Assembly: GCF_000165425.1 (NCBI RefSeq)
Contig: NW_001799322.1
Coordinates: 411,909 to 475,908, forward strand
From: Paramecium tetraurelia
Lineage: Eukaryota > Ciliophora > Oligohymenophorea > Peniculida > Parameciidae
Direction: 5' to 3'
DNA: 64,000 nt
In this document: piece by piece, positions 35,930 to 47,580 of the stretch
How the letters are laid out: each line of letters starts with the position of its first letter
Numbering within the stretch: the first letter of the stretch is position 1
The notes under the pieces: generated by a model
The model's input: only the letters and a program-made list of their open reading frames with translations
Database searches by the model: none
What the model was told of the DNA's origin: nothing
Translations under genes and position numbers: made by a program

Positions 35930-38906
35930 ATGACAACTACTCCGAGTGTTAGAAGTCGAAAGTGGTTTGAAGACGTAAAAGGAGAGTTATTGATGCCAAT
36001 AGTCAGAATTAAGCCAGCCACCAATTTTTAGAGAGAAGATTTAAGAATTAACAATCAAAATATTATATTAACAGATCCAAACAATAGAATTTTAGAAGAA
36101 TTTGAAGTTCCAGAAGCATACGGTCAAGAAGTGGGCCTTGAATAAATATATAATGAAAGAGTGGCTCCTTTGATTTAATAATTTATATAGGGTTTCAATG
36201 TGAATGTTTTTGCATATGGTTCTACAGGTGCAGGAAAATCATAAACAATAGAGGGAAATAAGAAAGAAAAAGGTATAGTTACACTTTGGGCGAGTACTTT
36301 ATTTGCATATTTGTAAGATAAGGTAGTATAAACATACAAAGAAGATAGTATAATTGCTGATTATAAGTATGAAGTGAGGATGTAATATTTGGAAATTTTA
36401 GATGAAAATATAATGGACTTATGTGCTGATAGAAAATTTGGAGAAAGGTTATTTGTTGAAGATCATCCTTGGGATGGTCCAGTTGTTTAAGGAGCATCTT
36501 GGCATGAAATTACAAAAGACACTGATTTAAATGATCGTTTATATAAAGGATTAAAAAGTAGAGATAATACTAGTAATGAATTTGGTAAAGTAAGTGCAAA
36601 GGCTACATCATTATTTATAATTGATCTTAAATAATGGTTCTCAAATAAAGACACTTAAGAAATGATGTTGCTTAAAAGTTAGGCAACATTTGCTGATTTG
36701 CCAGGAAGTGAAATATTGGTAGATGATGCAGAAACTATAAGAGTAAAACAAGGATCAACACTAAATAAAGTAATCATTGCATTTACCTAATTAATAAAAG
36801 ATTTAGCCAATAGGTAAGAGGATTATGTAATGTATGATACATCTACTGTAACTAAATTAGGTAAAGAAATATATGGAAGTAATTCATATAATATTGGAAT
36901 ATTTTGTTGTTAGCATGGTGATCCAAAAGGGTCTTCCTTAACATTATAAGTCTTTAAATAAGCCCGTAAAATAATGACTTACCCTGTTATAAATAACCAT
37001 AGAGTCATAGCACTATTAAGATAGTTTAGATTAGAGGCTGCCTCTAGTAATTAAGTAGGGAAAAAGAAAGATACTCCAGTTGCCTCAGGAGATTCAGTTG
37101 GAGTTTAAGAGTTGCTTGATTTAAAAAGCAAAGTCAATGATTATGCTAAATAGATAGCTGATATGGATGATGAGATTACAGATTTGAAATCAAAATTATC
37201 AGCTTTAAGAGCAAGGTTCTAAGAATTAGTTAAATAAAAGGTAGAGCTACAAGATGAATTGATCAAGGCTGAAGAGGATAAAATAGAATCTGCAAAGGCC
37301 TTATTGGATATGGAATTGTAGAACACGAAATTACAAGAGTTGATTATTTAGATTTAATCAGAAAATAATACCAAAAAATTGAATGATGAAAATATCTCAG
37401 ATGATGTTAGACTACAAAAAGCATAGTAGATTATTCAAGAATTACAAGATAGATTAAGAGAAACAATAGATGAAAAGAGGGAATTTGAAATGGAATTTAT
37501 GGCATTAAAAAAGAATTACATGGATAAACTGAAAGAATTGGAAAATATAAGGCTATAATAAGAAAATTACAGTCTTGAACTTATTAATTTGGGTAATGAG
37601 AATAAAGCACTTTAAGAGGAAATATCTAAATTGTATTAGTCAGATGGTTAAACAAATGAGCAAACTAAAATGATGTAAGAAAAACTAAAAACAATGACTG
37701 ATGATCTGAGAGACAAAAGAGAAGCACTTGAATTTGCTAAAGCTGAAATTGAAAGGTTGAAGGTTGAATTAATGAAGTATGGATTGTTAGGAGCCAAAGA
37801 TAAATTAGAACTTGATAAAAAGCGATTAGAACTTGATAAATCATCTACCTAAATTTAAGTAACTCAATCTCCCAATAATGATGATGCTTTTAAGAATGAA
37901 AGGATGCTATGGGAAAGCTAAAAAATGGAACTTACTCATAAAGTTAAATCCCTTTAGAGGAAAGTTAATGATGACAATGAAAGAATCAAAGATCTTGAAA
38001 AATAATTAAATGATTTAAATGGAGAAAATGTTAAAATGTAATTACAATTAGATGAAATGAGAGCCATTTATAGAAACAAATTGATTTAAATTCATAAATT
38101 AGATCCAAGAGATGAATTATTCTAAACTTATGCAGGCAAAGAAAGAGAATATTCATAATCCATTGAAATTCTGAGTAAAAAGAATAAATAACTACAAATC
38201 GAAATGCGTTCAATAAAAAGCTATTCTAGATAAATACGCTATTTGGCTGAGGATTGGGCACCAATTGGCTAACCTTTACCTGATATTTTACATAAAGGAT
38301 ATATGATACTTGATGAAAATGAACTCGTATTTATATTCTAACATATCATAGCATACTCAAGCATAAAAGGATCAAGAACAAGAGATCCAAAGACTCAGAA
38401 ACAAAAATCATATTTTAGAAGCAGAATTAATGAATCTGAAAGAAGCTAAGAAAATTGAAGATCCAAACAATGCCACCAAGAGACTCATCTCTGAAATCTA
38501 GTTATTAAAATAGAGTTAAGTCTCTGATAATAATAACATTAATGATTCTTCTCTAAGGAGAGAGAGAAATGACTTACAAGAAGAAAATAGAAGATTGGTA
38601 TAGTTATTGAAGGATTCCAATAAATGGGATCTTCATAAAATGTAATAAGATAATGAAAGACTATTGAAGATTGTTAAAGAATATGAGATGATTGGACCTC
38701 AATCTGGATAAAGTAAGAACGTTCAATAAAAAATCCAATTTTATGAATAACTTACTAAGCAATTGGAAAGGGAAAGAACTGAATTAGTTGTCAAAGCAAC
38801 AGTAGCAGAAGAATAATTAGTATAATTATAAGCAAGTATGACCAGAGTAGCAGTTGATTATTAAAAGCAAATAAATGAACTAAAGAAAAAACTAAAAGTA
38901 TTATGA
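35930..38906 (+). CDS. Divergent kinesin-like motor protein with long coiled coil
   Basis: 983 aa, one 25-nt intron at 38327-38351. The N-terminal motor domain has LMPIVRIKPATNF, then VNVFAYGSTGAGKSQTIEG (P-loop GSTGAGKS at about 97-104), the switch-I-like SNEFGKVSAKATSLF and switch-II-like ADLPGSE in place of DLAGSE near residue 256, and STLNKVIIAFTQLIKDLANR. The usual GQTGSGKT is GSTGAGKS, so ATP binding is likely kept. From about residue 400 on nearly everything is heptad-rich coiled coil (DDEITDLKSKLSALRARFQE and onward). The N-terminal motor suggests plus-end movement on axonemal or cortical microtubules (inference). Confidence 0.85.
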
Positions 38907-38957
38907 TATAATGATATACATTTTATATTTAAGCAAATTAATAAATAAGATATAAAA

Positions 38958-40599
38958 TCAAATATCAAACTCATCAAGAAACTTAGCCTATCTAATTTTA
39001 GCTATATGATAATTCCAACTTTATAAAAATTTATAATCATAGATATTATCTAAATGTATAAATCTATCAAGTAATGAAACACTTATAATCTCGTGATTTG
39101 GATGTTAAATCATGAACCTTTCTTGACGAAAAGATTAAGGACCCTCACTCTCCTAATAATCATCCTATTAATTCTATATAAGAATTTCTTTATTAAAAGA
39201 ATGCTAAAATTGCACTTATTATTAGTAAACCTATTCTTTCTTTTTTAAATCTCTGACTTCAGATTCCAATTCATTTTCACTTAATTCCTCTTCTTGAATT
39301 ACCATCTCATTATCATCTTCTGAATGGTGATCTTCATCAGATTATTTAGATTCATTTGCCTTTAGAACAGTCCTTCTTCTACTAGCTACCTTCCCATGTT
39401 AATTTGTTTATTTAGATCCATTCTCTTAGAAATCCTAATTTTCTCTAAATTCTAAATCATCCAATTAATTTTCATTATTATTAAGATTATTTGAAATTTA
39501 AGATACCTTTCTTCTTCTTTTATTAGGTGAGATTATTTGATTACCTTAATCATCAAATTTTATAGATTCCTGATCTTAACTCTCCTTCGTTTAATCTGAG
39601 TCCATAGTCCCTTGTTATTTTATTTTACTTCTTGACTTAGTATTGTTCATTCTTTTCTTGGAAGGTTATCTAACATTTTTAAGCGGTTTTCCATCTTGGT
39701 TGTTATTGTTTTCATCAAAAGAAATTGAATCTTCTTGATCGAGATTGTCATCTTCAGTTTATTCATCAAAATCATTGATTTCTACTCTACCTTATATTTA
39801 AGAATTATCAATTCTTTGTGTCGCAGATTCTTTAGTTTCTTCTTGGATCGAATCGAATATATTTTAATGTAAAGATTAGCTTGATTTTTAACATAATCCG
39901 TAAGGCTTTTAAAGTGGACTTAATAATTTTTTAATAATCTACATGTGGTTCAATAAATTTTTGATCTTATCGGACTGCAGAAGTTACAGGATGAATCACC
40001 ACCGCTGTATACCCNNNNNNNNNNNNNNNNNNNNNNNNNNNNNNNNNNNNNNNNNNNNNNNNNNNNNNNNNNNNNNNNNNNNNNNNNNNNNNNNNNNNNN
40101 NNNNNNNNNNNNNNNNNNNNNNNNNNNNNNNNNNNNNNNNNNNNNNNNNNNNNNNNNNNNNNNNTTCGTTGAAATCTCAAAATAATACATCGTATTCATC
40201 CTGCAATTTGACAAGGTTCACATTTAGGCGAGCTTAATATTTTCCTTATTGATAAAAAGATTAAGAAGATATGAGCACTTAAACTTTAGTCATAAGTTAT
40301 TTAATTCTGTCTTCTAAAAGTTTATCTACTTACTCTTAATTATCTTGGAGATTATTAAGTTTGATGGAAGCAGAAGGCTCTTTAAAAAAGAAATATCGTG
40401 GATCTCTAGAATTAATTTCACTCCTATCCCAATTATGTTAAACAAGTTTTTTGAGCTTACTCCTATATCTTCTAACAGTTTAGACAACTGATATGCTATT
40501 ATTAGTATCTTAACAAGTGATAAATTCGCTATTTTGGAAATGTTTAGCTTAATTACTTGGTTTAATTTTCTCTTAGCTATTATAGACTGACACCGACAT
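38958..40599 (-). CDS. Acidic nuclear-type hypothetical protein, interrupted by assembly gap
   Basis: Starts MSVSVYNSQEKIKPSNQ; the N-terminal ~105 residues are basic and helical (VRRYRSKLKKLVQHNW, KQLMTKVQVLISSQSF). An N run at 40015-40164 removes the middle. After the gap the protein is rich in Asp/Glu and basic clusters: QEETKESATQRIDNSQIQG, NDFDEQTEDDNLDQED, KKRMNNTKSRSKIK, SPNKRRRKVSQ, ASRRRTVLKANES, SEDDNEMVIQEEE. KKRM/KRRRK clusters look like nuclear localisation signals. The end is ...KFLDEFDI, 51 bp from the kinesin stop. Possible chromatin or RNA protein; no domain recognised. Confidence 0.6.
40015..40164. other. Assembly gap (N run)
   Basis: 150 N. Flanks carry an inverted match CAGGATGAAT (39987-39996) / ATTCATCCTG (40194-40203), which suggests the edges may be misjoined. 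Confidence 0.95.
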
Positions 40600-40879
40600 A
40601 ATCTTATTCCTATGTCTAATTGGTGAAGGATCATAATGATCAAAAACATTCTACTGTATTGTTTCTTTGCTTTTAGTTTTAATTCAAATGGATTCTTAGC
40701 TCAGATTAAATTTATATTCTCTTGGCTATAATTTTAATGCAGGCAATCTAAAAGAGTTATCTTAAGCTTTCATATAAATAGTTTTAATATTTATTATTTT
40801 AATATTTCATTAAAATTTAATATGAGAAATGAATCACAAAAAATTATCATATATTTATACTATAAAAATTATTTTAAAT

Positions 40880-41981
40880 TCATTTATTTTGCACCTTCGG
40901 ATGCTTTTCTGCTTATTACAATAAGTCCTCAACATCTTTCTAAGAATTACAATAAATATATACAGTTTATTAATCCAAATATAACAAGCATTCGCTTAAA
41001 TTATTGACAATCTGATCCCATTCAGATTCCTCTTTTTCAAGTCCTAGTATTTTTTCCTATATCTTGACTACGTAATTGATTTTACGTTCCAAAACATCCA
41101 AGTCCTTACCAAATTATTTTATGGAATCAATGAGTGATTCTTCATCTATATCTATAAATTCATTAATAACAAATAATACCAAAAGAAGTATCCTATTAAG
41201 TGAGTTAATCAACTAGAGCAACTAATTAAGCAAGTGTTTCATCTTACTTTTTGCTGATATTCAGAAAAACTTTATTCCACTCATTATAATAATTTTCAAC
41301 TTTTTACGTGTGATTTCTTCTATCTCCCTTCACTAGAGTTCTCTATACTTGTTATTATGGATTTGGATTTCCAATAGTAAGTTGTTATTGCTATTATTGT
41401 TAAATGTTTTTTAATGAGTTTTTTTCTATAAGTTGTAAATTTTTTTAATTTTTATCAATCTTTTCTTTGTTTGCTATTGCTTTGGTCAAATTTTCTATGT
41501 GTAATTTGGTTTGTTAATTGATTTAATTTAATGTGTAGTTTTTAGGCTAAGCTGGTTATTATTAAGTAGTGGGTTATGCTATTGTTGTTTATTGACCTTA
41601 GGCTAATGGTTATTATTATTAAGGTTAACCAAACATATTGGTTTGCTAGGTCTGTCCTAATTATGTTGCTTATTATTATGGCTGTCCTAATAATGAATTT
41701 GGTTGTTGCTATCCTGCTAAGGGTGGTTATTGCTGTTGTCCTAATACATTAGTTTATTATTATTAAGGCTATCCAAATATAGCAGTGGACTAAGTGGTAT
41801 TACCAAAAATACTCGACTATTAAGGTTATCCCAGAATTCCTTATGGTTGTTATTACCCTAACGGATTTTGAGGCTGACCAAATAAGTTGTTTGAAGGTAC
41901 AGGATTGTTAAAAATTGAAGGAGCTGAATTCCCTTATTATTATCCTTGCGCATTATTTGCGCCATTCATGTTTGGAAACAT
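40880..41981 (-). CDS. FG-repeat nucleoporin with C-terminal coiled coil (Nup62/Nup58-like)
   Basis: 357 aa, one 28-nt intron (41152-41179). The N-terminal ~150 residues are Gln/Asn/Pro-rich with repeated FG and LG motifs: NNLFGQPQNPLGQQQ, GILGQPQ, SIFGNTTQS, AIFGQPQQQ, VLGQQQQPPLAG, SLLGQPQQQ, NMFGQPQQQ. The rest is coiled coil (LTKAIANKEKIDKNQK, VENYYNEWNKVFLNISKKQ, LDVLERKINYVVKIQEKILG). An FG domain before a helical C-terminus is the plan of channel nucleoporins (Nup62, Nup58, Nup54) that form the permeability barrier. Start MFPNMNGANN is the first ATG of the frame. The subunit identity is not certain. Confidence 0.82.
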
Positions 41982-42304
41982 TATTAATTTAAATTTTAGT
42001 AAAAAATAAAGAAAAACTTATTTAATTAAAAATGTATAAGTCAGAAATTCTTATCTAACACTGCTAATTTAAATAAATATTGTTATTATTAGTTTAATTG
42101 TTCATAATAGAGACTATAATCATCTAAATTTTAGACGATTATAATAATCCAAACTTAAACTTCTGAATTCGTGGCTACATTTAAAATACAATTTACGAAG
42201 TATTGTACTTTTTACTTAATTTTTAAACAAACTAATCATTTGATATTCTAATCTATCTTTAATATTAAAATGTTAAAATAATATACAAGAAAATTACAAT
42301 GCAA

Positions 42305-43351
42305 TCAATTCTCTTACAGTTCTGATTTTGCTTTAACCAAATCCAAGTAAAGTAATTAAATTCCTTCCTCATTGAACTCAGATTAAAAGAATACTTCCAA
42401 AATGTTTTGAAATTTCACAAATATTTTCTTATTCTCTTACACATTAACAATTTATTCTATAACTTCCAATATCTAATCTGAATTCAATTTCTTATTTTAC
42501 TCATTTCCCTTTATCTTCTTAAATTCCAAATTTATTAATTCTAGAAAGCTTATAATTTCATCGATTTGATCGTAATTCATATCTTATAGAATTATCATTT
42601 TTTATTTCTTATTTTATTTCTCATAGTTCTCCTCTATCATTTACTTATTTAATTTTTTATCTTAATGTAGAAGTTACTACTTTAACAATAAGTTCTAAAC
42701 TAACAACGTAGATATTTATTCTTAAGTATAAGCAAATTTCTTTAATTTGATTAAGATAGAATCAATTGCTGTATTTTTGCTTATTGTTATATTTATTACT
42801 TAATAATCGATTGGACCCTTAATTAAAACCCAATTTTCATCAACTTTGACATCTAAGGAATTTGTTAATCCTCCCTAAAACGCAATTGTAATTTTTGAAT
42901 TCATCTTTAAACTCTTAACATATAGTGAGCTCAAAAAAACTCCCTAACTAAATGAAACTGTGCCATTTTTATCAGCTGTTTCAATATATACATTTTTAGA
43001 GGATGTCTTTGCATATTAAACTGCTTATTTAGGAATATAGAGGTCTTTGAAATAAATGAATAGAGATCCATTACTATCTTTAAATGTATCGTTTTCATTA
43101 TGTAAACTATAGATCTCCCTCTCTTGTAATTCAACATAGTATTTATGTTAAATCAATTTTTTTTCATTTTCCAAGATTAATTAATCGAAATCCATCAATA
43201 CGGACAAAAATTCTTCATTAATATCATAAAGTCCAATTTCTTTTGTTATCTAATTAATCACTCCTTAATAATATTGGTGATATTCTGAATCTGATTCTAT
43301 TAAGCCTAGGAATAAATCAGCCTTCCTATTATTCAATATTTACTTCTTCAT
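42305..43351 (-). CDS. Hypothetical protein with coiled-coil C-terminus
   Basis: 348 aa in one open frame from MKKQILNNRKADLFLG. The first half includes YYVELQEREIYSLHNENDTF, SLFIYFKDLYIPKQAVQYA, VYIETADKNGTVSFSQGVF, LSSLYVKSLKMNSKITIAF and WVLIKGPIDYQVINITIS, predicted beta-rich; the second half is helical and charged (LLLKQQLLHQDKKLNKQMIE, DQIDEIISFLELINLEFKKI). The frame continues coding-like upstream (VNQFLKVSKWSKKAQ, IANPFLVYHVKSS) beyond an in-frame TGA at about 43364-43366, so the real start may be further up. No family recognised. Confidence 0.55.
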
Positions 43352-43912
43352 CAATGTATTCCTTCATTTATAATTCTTATAAAGAATTCTACTATTACTA
43401 GATTTTACATGGTAAACCAAAAATGGATTTGCAATTTTTATACAAAATGCTTTTATCATAAGTGTATTTTAGGCTTTTTTCGACCATTTTGAGACCTTCA
43501 AGAATTGATTGACAATAGATAGTTGTGATGAAAAATATTAGCATATAATTATTTATAATATTAATTATAAAATTCTGATTCTCGATATTGATTAATTTTC
43601 ATACTCCTGTATGAGGGGAGATTTTGAAATAAATTATTATAGTTAAAGTACTTAATGGAATTAATTAATTAACTTAAAATTCTATAAATAATGTAATGAT
43701 TAAGATTTTAATAGTGAATATTTTTAAAGGATTCTAAATTTTGAATGTTCGATACATTAATAATATATTAAATATTTATATAAACATAAATGATATTGGA
43801 ATTGAATTCATTTTTTGACTATCCCGAAAATTAAGGAAAATCCACCAAAATATGGTAACCTGTTGATTTAGAAATATATAATGTAATATAAATTTAGTAA
43901 ACGTTATTAAGA

Positions 43913-45577
43913 ATGACATCATCGTTTTTTAAGAAGACTGCCGCAAAATCAGTAAAAAATAGAAACAACTAAAATTGATTACAATCTAATTAGGAAACGA
44001 ACATTTATATTATATTAAAGACTAAACCATATCTTAGCTTAATATAATAGTGGCTATAATGACAATTTATAAGCATGATGAATTTGGTAATATCATAAGA
44101 ATTTCTCGAAATGGCAAATTTGTTGATTTATAATTTGATGAATATGTTGTATTTAAGAATATGATGGCATCAAGATGTTTATAAACAACTTTTCATGATG
44201 AATTTGGAGTTACAAAGATGATAGGAAAAGGAAGTTTTGCGAAGGTATATTTTGCAACAAAGAAATCTACAGGAGGCAATTATGCAGTTAAAGCATTCAA
44301 CAAAGAATTTATGCAAGAGTAATTTAAAGGAAGAGAATCATTAGAAAATGAAATCAAAGTGATGAGAAGATTAAATTAAGAAAATCTAGTTAGATTACAT
44401 GAAACCTATGAAACCCAAAATTCAATCTATTTTATATTGGATATATTAAAAGGAGGTGAATTATTAGCGAGAGTCAAATAATAACCATTGAGCGCTCCAA
44501 GTTTGTAAAAGTTAATGTACAATTTGATGAAAGCGCTTTGTCATTTGCATTCAAAAAAATGCATGCATAGAGACTTAAAACCAGAAAATTTATTATTAAA
44601 AGAGAAAGATAATGACACAGATATTGTTATAGCTGATTTTGGATTAGCTTGTTTCCTAAATGAGGACATCTTATTTAAAAGATGTGGAACTCCAGGATTT
44701 GTTGCTCCAGAAATATTATTATATAAAGAAGGAGATCCATTTTATGATGAAAAATGTGATGTATTTAGTGCTGGTGTTATCTTTTATGTTTTATTAACAG
44801 GAAGATAACCATTTTAAGGAACTGATTATAAAGGAATTCTTAGAGCAAATAAAAATTGCGAAATTAATTACGAATTAAAATAGATTCTAGCTGTATAATA
44901 TATTAAGATAACTAATATAGGCACCAATATAATTAGTAGATTTATTGAAGAAAATGTTGTGCCCTGATCCAAAAATTAGAGTTTCCTCTGAAGAATGCCT
45001 TAAACATCCTTATTTTAAGGAAATTTTCAAGGAATAAGATCTAATAGATGTTTAAGAAAGTCTCAGGGATTATGATAAAGATTTTGTTTATTTATTAGGC
45101 AAATAATAAGGGTAATGGATTGATTAACAGATAGTCCACCAAGTTAAGTTGGTTCGATGCAATTATAATAAAGATAACCTGCTTTGAATGGTAGAATTGA
45201 CACTATGGGTTCTTTTTCTAATGTATCTAATAATGGATCAGTTACAAGATTAGATTAGAAACCATAATTACAACATAGTAAATTTAGTTAATTCGGACAA
45301 GCAAATAAATAATAACCTTAATCAGATGCAAGTATGTTAAATCGAATATATAGACTCACCTGCAATGAGGAAGAATTTGTAATCAGATTTGCGTAAAACA
45401 GCCCTAAAGAATTCATTTTAATAATAAATCAATTAATTAAGTAAAGATGATGACTGTGTAAATGATGAAGCTGCTCACTTAGAAGATGCTATATCAAAAT
45501 TAAATTCTTAGACACCAAAAATGGGAGGATTAAAAAAAGCAAATTCATTTAAAATACCAAAATCATCAATGGAATGA
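43913..45577 (+). CDS. CDPK/CAMK-group protein kinase with N-terminal PH-like region
   Basis: About 530 aa, introns 44893-44920 (28 nt), 45112-45134 (23 nt), 45332-45353 (22 nt). N-terminus MTSSFFKKTAAKSVKNRNN, then LITIQLGNEHLYYIKDQ after a probable one-base loss in an A run near 43976. Kinase: GKGSFAKV, YAVKAF, MHRDLKPEN, IADFGLACF, CGTPGFVAPEIL, CDVFSAGVIFYVLLTG. The APE segment and CAMK-type helix are intact, so it should be active. No EF-hands follow; the tail is Gln/Ser-rich (ALNGRIDTMGSFSNVSNN, MRKNLQSDLRKTALKNSF). Ciliates have many such kinases with an N-terminal beta-rich region; calcium control is not shown here. Confidence 0.83.
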
Positions 45578-45589
45578 GATATACTATAA

Positions 45590-46305
45590 TCATTAATCCT
45601 GTTTGCCTGAAAATATTCTATTTATCATCTTCAATTATTGTTTAGTTTATAAAAATGATACAGGTTAACCAATAGTGGGTAACTTTGTTTAAGTTCCTCT
45701 TAGTTATTGTTTATTAATTGTTTGTTTCAATTACAACTACTACATACATTATTACTTTGGGCATTCGATATCTTTGACAAAGTTGCTCATTGTTTCTCTT
45801 TTACTTTACCCACTATGAATTCTAAATACTTATCTGAATCCTTGGCTAGAGTTTCTTTATTAGAAGATATCAGGTAGCTTCTTTGATTATTTGAAGGGAG
45901 GACTTTAATGTTCGTCATTCAACTGTAAGAATTCATTCATGAACTTAAATTAATCCCCAAAACTAAATTATTAGGGGTAACTAGAGCGTTGATTTACATT
46001 AGAACTAAATATTCGATAATTGTTAGATTTTCTATCCTCTGAATTTGTATGCAATTCTGATCTTTTTCTCATTCCACATATTTATGGAGGAGTATGTTAC
46101 GCTTCAACTCCAGAATTATCAGAACTTCTCTTGGATGTAGTTCTTAAATTTGATTAATTCATTAATACATCTGGGTTGAGGGATTTGAAACATTTCTCTG
46201 AACAGGATGCTTCAACAATCGTCTTGTATGAACAAATTTCTGTTTCATGCCTTAATTATCAACAGGGAAGAAAAAGTTTGCTGTCTTTTCTAACTCATCA
46301 TTCAT
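45590..46305 (-). CDS. Hypothetical Ser/Gln-rich protein, probable frame break
   Basis: Begins MNDELEKTANFFFPVDNQ; a one- or two-base shift near 46250 is then needed to enter the better frame TEICSYKTIVEASCSEKCFK, LNPDVLMNQSNLRTTSKRSS, GVEAQHTPPQICGMRKRSE, FSSNVNQRSSYPQQFSFGD, SKKLPDIFQQRNSSQGFRQ and ETMSNFVKDIECPKQQCMQQ. The spaced cysteines near the N-terminus (CSYK, CSEKCF) may bind metal. No family recognised; converges with the upstream kinase (12 bp between stops). Confidence 0.5.
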
Positions 46306-46468
46306 CTTTATCTATAAAAACTTTCTTAATGCTTAATATATTTTAATTATTATTAAATATGATATTCTTATTCTTTCCATTTTTATCTGCACAATTACTT
46401 TATCCCTACCCTTAAATTCAATCTACTGACACACTAGAACTCATCCAAACTATCACCTAGTAACAACA

Positions 46469-47308
46469 ATGCACACATTTATATCAACATTCAAATCATC
46501 AAAATATCCATACAGAGTATATCCATTCTAATAATTATCAAGATTATTAATTTAAGCTATCCTCAACTAATGGATTAAATGTGCCAAAATTGCTATTCAA
46601 TATTATAATCACTAACAATTTGATTTATACCCAACATTCTAAAATATTAAACTAAACCACATTAATAAACTCAATTAAACATTATTTGAATAATTGACGA
46701 AGCTTTTACCACCACATTCTCCTTTTTTAAATGTATTAGAGCCATCTTATTTGTGGGCATAAAATATGACACATGTGTTTTTAAAAATCAAATTCACTAC
46801 CAAAATTGATGTTCCTGGAGCATAAACCATCAATAATTTTCAAATTAATATAACTGAACCCTCCTTATACATAGAAGCATACTCATTTGAATTACTCAAT
46901 CGATATGTTTTAAGAATTCAAACTTATAAATTTATGAATCCAAATTATTTTCATTATAAATTTGTTGAATTAGGTCAAGTGATTATTGAAATCCTAAAGA
47001 GTCCTTCTCCTTATTTTTGGAAAAATATCCATTCAAATATCATGTACAATCCCCCAAATCAATATATTTGGTGGGATATGTATTATTAATATCGAGGGTA
47101 ATTAGAAGTGGCATTTGGATTATTAGAAGATACTGAAAATAAAAGAGAAGAATTGGAAAGACAAAAGCTATCAGAAGACCTAAAGATGAGAGAAAGCAAA
47201 AAATAATATAAAAAAATAAAAGAGGACAATTAAGAGTTATATAAATAATTACATTGTAGGTATTGCGCTCCTTTAAATGGCGATGAATGGTCAAGTTGGA
47301 ATATTTGA
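46469..47308 (+). CDS. CS (p23/NudC-like) domain protein
   Basis: 279 aa in one frame from MHTFISTFKSSKYPYRVYPF to ...DEWSSWNI. A helical N-terminus (LSRLLIQAILNQWIKCAKIA) is followed by a beta-rich CS-like domain: SYLWAQNMTHVFLKIKF, GAQTINNFQINITEPSLYIE, YVLRIQTYKFMNPNYFHY, QVIIEILKSPSPYFWKNI. The W...V.I.I start and the closing K...P..W.. are typical. Then a charged coiled segment (KREELERQKLSEDLKMRESK) and a short CRYCAPL end. Upstream (46361) a hydrophobic start MIFLFFPFLSAQLLYPYP in another frame suggests a possible signal peptide if a base is missing. CS proteins are co-chaperones or trafficking factors. Confidence 0.65.
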
Positions 47309-47379
47309 TCAAATATTATTATATAAATAATATTCATTATTTTGGTATTTAATCAAAACTAATTATAGATGTTAACCAA

Positions 47380-47580
47380 TATCAATTATGATTAAAGTAA
47401 CATTTGGATGCTCTTTTTACCATTTGCTCTAAAAATGGAGTTAGTCTTTTGCATGGTCCACACCATCTAAATTATTATCATTAAAATTAAGTTGCGTAAA
47501 AATCAACAATGCCTGGCTTGCTACACTTAATTTACAATTTGATTAACTTATTTACTCTTTAAAATACATAGGTTCCAAAA
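47380..47580 (-). pseudogene. Thioredoxin-like fragment
   Basis: Minus-strand pieces read KPGIVDFYAT and, after a 23-nt stretch, RWCGPCKRLTPFLEQMVKRA. This is the thioredoxin active-site region (DFYATWCGPCK). The stretch between them ends in TTTAG like an intron but lacks a GT donor after GCAACT, and the reading ends in TGA soon after. The downstream beta strands and cis-Pro are not found. Either a decayed copy or a gene damaged by sequence errors. Confidence 0.6.

Noticed and set aside
47040-47312. 90-residue minus-strand ORF
   Set aside because: Antisense to the coiled C-terminal part of the CS-domain gene.
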